NCBI RefSeq assembly: GCF_937870815.1
Contig: NZ_CALMZS010000024.1
Coordinates: forward strand, 1-33,375
DNA length: 33,375 nt
Direction of reading: 5' to 3'
Source of the DNA: an uncultured Brevundimonas sp.
GTDB taxonomy: Bacteria; Pseudomonadota; Alphaproteobacteria; Caulobacterales; Caulobacteraceae
The notes beneath the pieces were generated by a model. The model saw nothing but the letters and a program-made list of their open reading frames with translations. It did no database searches and was not told the origin of the DNA. Shown piece after piece: positions 31,909 to 33,375 of the stretch. Positions within the stretch are counted from its first letter, which is position 1. Each line of letters begins with the position of its first letter. Both the position numbers and the translations under genes were made by a program.

Positions 31909-33375
31909 TCACGGACGGGCGGCGGAGGGGGTGACGGGCACCAGCAGGCTGGCGCCGGCGGCGATCAGGAAGCTGGCGGCGCCGAGGGCGAGGGCGAAGA
32001 TCGGCTGGCCGCCGAACACCCCCTTGAGCACGGCGCCGAGGATGGTGGCGGCGACCAGCTGGGGCACGACGATGAAGATGTTGAAGACGCCCATGTAGAC
32101 GCCCATTTTCCGGCCCGGCACGGCGTTGGCGAGGATGGCGTAGGGCATCGACACGATGCTGGCCCAGGCGAAGCCGACCCCGATCATCGGCAGCCACAGC
32201 AGGGCCGGATCGCGGATCAGGAAGACGCCGAGGAAGCCGGCGGCGCCGAGGGTCAGGTTGATGGCGTGGGCCCCGCGCAGGCCGGTGCGGTGGGCGATGA
32301 CCGGAATCAGGAAGGCGGCCAGGGCGGCGACCCCGTTGTAGATCCCCATCAGCACCCCGACCCAGTTGGCCCCCTCGCCGTAGCCGGCCGAGGTCGGGTC
32401 CGGCGAACCGTAGTGCACGGCGGTGACCGCCGGCGTCATGTAGATCCACATGGCGAACAGGGCGAACCAGCTGAAGAACTGGACCACGGCCAGGCCCCGC
32501 ATGGTCCTCGGCATGGCGAAGATGTCGCCCATGATCTCGGTCAGGGGGTTGGAACGACCGGCCGCCGCGAGGGCCCCGACCGCCATCTGCATCAGGCCGA
32601 AGGCCGTGACGAAGCCGGCGAGGACGTAGAGCTCCTTCTGCAGGCCGAGGATGTTGACCGCGGCGACTCCGACGACGCCGGCCAACCCCCAGACCAGGCC
32701 GCCCGTGTACCAGGCCGACTGTGAGCGGACGGCGCCGGGCGTGTGGCCGGCGTCCCGGGCGGCCTCGAAGGCGTCGATCTGTTCGGGGCTGTATTCGCGG
32801 GTGGTGAAGACGGTCCACAGCACGGCGGCCAGCAGGGCGGCGGCGCCGACGTAGAAGGAGATGCGCACCGCCGGCGGCACGACGCCCTCGGGCGCGGTCG
32901 CGGCGACCGAGAACCATTCGGTCAGGACCCACGGCAGGCAGGAGGCGAACACCGCCCCGGCCCCGATGAAGAAGCTCTGCATCGCATAGCCGGTGGTGCG
33001 CTGCTCCTCCGGCAGGTTGTCGCCGACGAAGGCCCGGAACGGCTCCATGGTGATGTTGATCGAGGCGTCCATGATCCACAGCATCGACGCCGCCATCCAC
33101 AGCCAGGGCGAGTGCGGCATGACCACCAGGGCCAGCGTCGTCAGGATCGCGCCGACGAGGAAATAGGGCCGGCGCCGGCCCAGCCGGGTCCAGGTGCGGT
33201 CGCTGAAATAGCCGACGATGGGCTGGACCAGCAGGCCGGTCAGGGGGGCGGCGATCCACAGGATGGCGAGGCTGTCGACCTCGGCCCCGAGGGTCTGGAA
33301 GATGCGGCTGGTGTTGGCGTTCTGCAGGCCGAAGCCGATCTGGATGCCGAAGAAGCCGACGCACATGTTCCAGAT
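31909..33375 (-). CDS. MFS/GPH-type sugar transporter, probable maltose/maltodextrin permease (5' end cut off)
   Basis: A partial protein; the frame is open to the right edge (IWNMCVGFFGIQIGFGLQNANTSRIFQTLGAE), and relatives begin some residues earlier, so the start is outside the window. About twelve hydrophobic segments are visible, with the loop motif GYFSDRTWTRLGRRRPYFLVGA typical of the SLC45/GPH sucrose-maltose porters. NITMEPFRAFVGDNLPEEQR is another family element. The downstream gene, 8 nt away, is a glucoamylase lipoprotein. This supports an alpha-glucan role like that of MalY in Caulobacter. Substrate is inferred. Confidence 0.88.
   Translation of the reverse strand: MWNMCVGFFGIQIGFGLQNANTSRIFQTLGAEVDSLAILWIAAPLTGLLVQPIVGYFSDRTWTRLGRRRPYFLVGAILTTLALVVMPHSPWLWMAASMLWIMDASINITMEPFRAFVGDNLPEEQRTTGYAMQSFFIGAGAVFASCLPWVLTEWFSVAATAPEGVVPPAVRISFYVGAAALLAAVLWTVFTTREYSPEQIDAFEAARDAGHTPGAVRSQSAWYTGGLVWGLAGVVGVAAVNILGLQKELYVLAGFVTAFGLMQMAVGALAAAGRSNPLTEIMGDIFAMPRTMRGLAVVQFFSWFALFAMWIYMTPAVTAVHYGSPDPTSAGYGEGANWVGVLMGIYNGVAALAAFLIPVIAHRTGLRGAHAINLTLGAAGFLGVFLIRDPALLWLPMIGVGFAWASIVSMPYAILANAVPGRKMGVYMGVFNIFIVVPQLVAATILGAVLKGVFGGQPIFALALGAASFLIAAGASLLVPVTPSAARP

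Noticed and set aside
31901-33364. Fusion of the GH15 frame with an upstream frame to 1287 codons
   Set aside because: The upstream part is a shadow frame of the MFS transporter; the GH15 signal peptide starts at 31900.
1-33375. CRISPR array, prophage, insertion sequence or rRNA
   Set aside because: No regularly spaced repeats with spacers, no transposase, integrase or phage genes and no rRNA sequence were seen.

Overview
This is a very GC-rich, gene-dense stretch of bacterial chromosome. The gene families and their order suggest an alphaproteobacterium of the Caulobacterales, most likely Brevundimonas or a close relative. The clues are a type II secretion operon beside a surface-lipoprotein/TonB-receptor pair, as described around elpS in Caulobacter crescentus; an SRP RNA gene just upstream of dnaX; kdsB divergent from a membrane-anchored cytochrome c; and short dispersed intergenic repeats. 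The genus is inferred from general features, not from a database match. Most long open frames on the opposite strands are shadows caused by high GC and were left out.

Layout, left to right. A tRNA-Leu(CAA) lies at 10-94. An XRE-type regulator (117-488) and the prepilin peptidase gspO (579-1349) are on the minus strand. A 284-bp divergent intergenic region (1350-1633) holds four TCAC words at exact 22-bp spacing and a 5'-UTR hairpin. It leads into a surface-lipoprotein gene (1634-3151, ElpS-like candidate) and a TonB-dependent receptor (3230-5878), separated by an intercistronic hairpin and closed by a strong hairpin terminator. The type II secretion operon gspCDEFGHIJKLM (6063-16214) follows, with overlapping or nearly abutting genes and the same 22-bp-spaced TCAC pair upstream of gspC. 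After it come arsC (minus), a lipoprotein M1 aminopeptidase (plus), dnaX (minus), a repeat-rich spacer, the SRP RNA gene ffs (minus), nudC (plus), a large imperfect palindrome, kdsB (minus), a membrane cytochrome c (plus), amtB (minus), an M16 peptidase (plus), a sugar-nucleotide epimerase (minus), and a minus-strand pair of an MFS sugar transporter (running off the right edge) and a GH15 glucoamylase lipoprotein.

How the genes work together. The first 16 kb reads as one functional block. GspO processes the pseudopilins GspG-K; GspC-M builds the secretion machine; the lipoprotein and TonB receptor look like a surface capture/uptake pair whose release or supply may depend on that machine. In C. 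crescentus, ElpS is made under phosphate starvation and released in a T2SS-dependent way. The 22-bp-phased TGTCAC-like words in front of both the lipoprotein gene and gspC fit shared control by a PhoB-like regulator, but this is inference. The right half is mostly housekeeping plus an alpha-glucan degradation and uptake pair at the edge.

Most worth a second look: the phased TCAC arrays shared by two operons; a dispersed 40-bp structured repeat sitting inside the leader-peptide part of gspG, with compensatory changes against an intergenic copy; a DnaX with no zinc-binding cysteines; and a codon-usage anomaly inside the glucoamylase gene.
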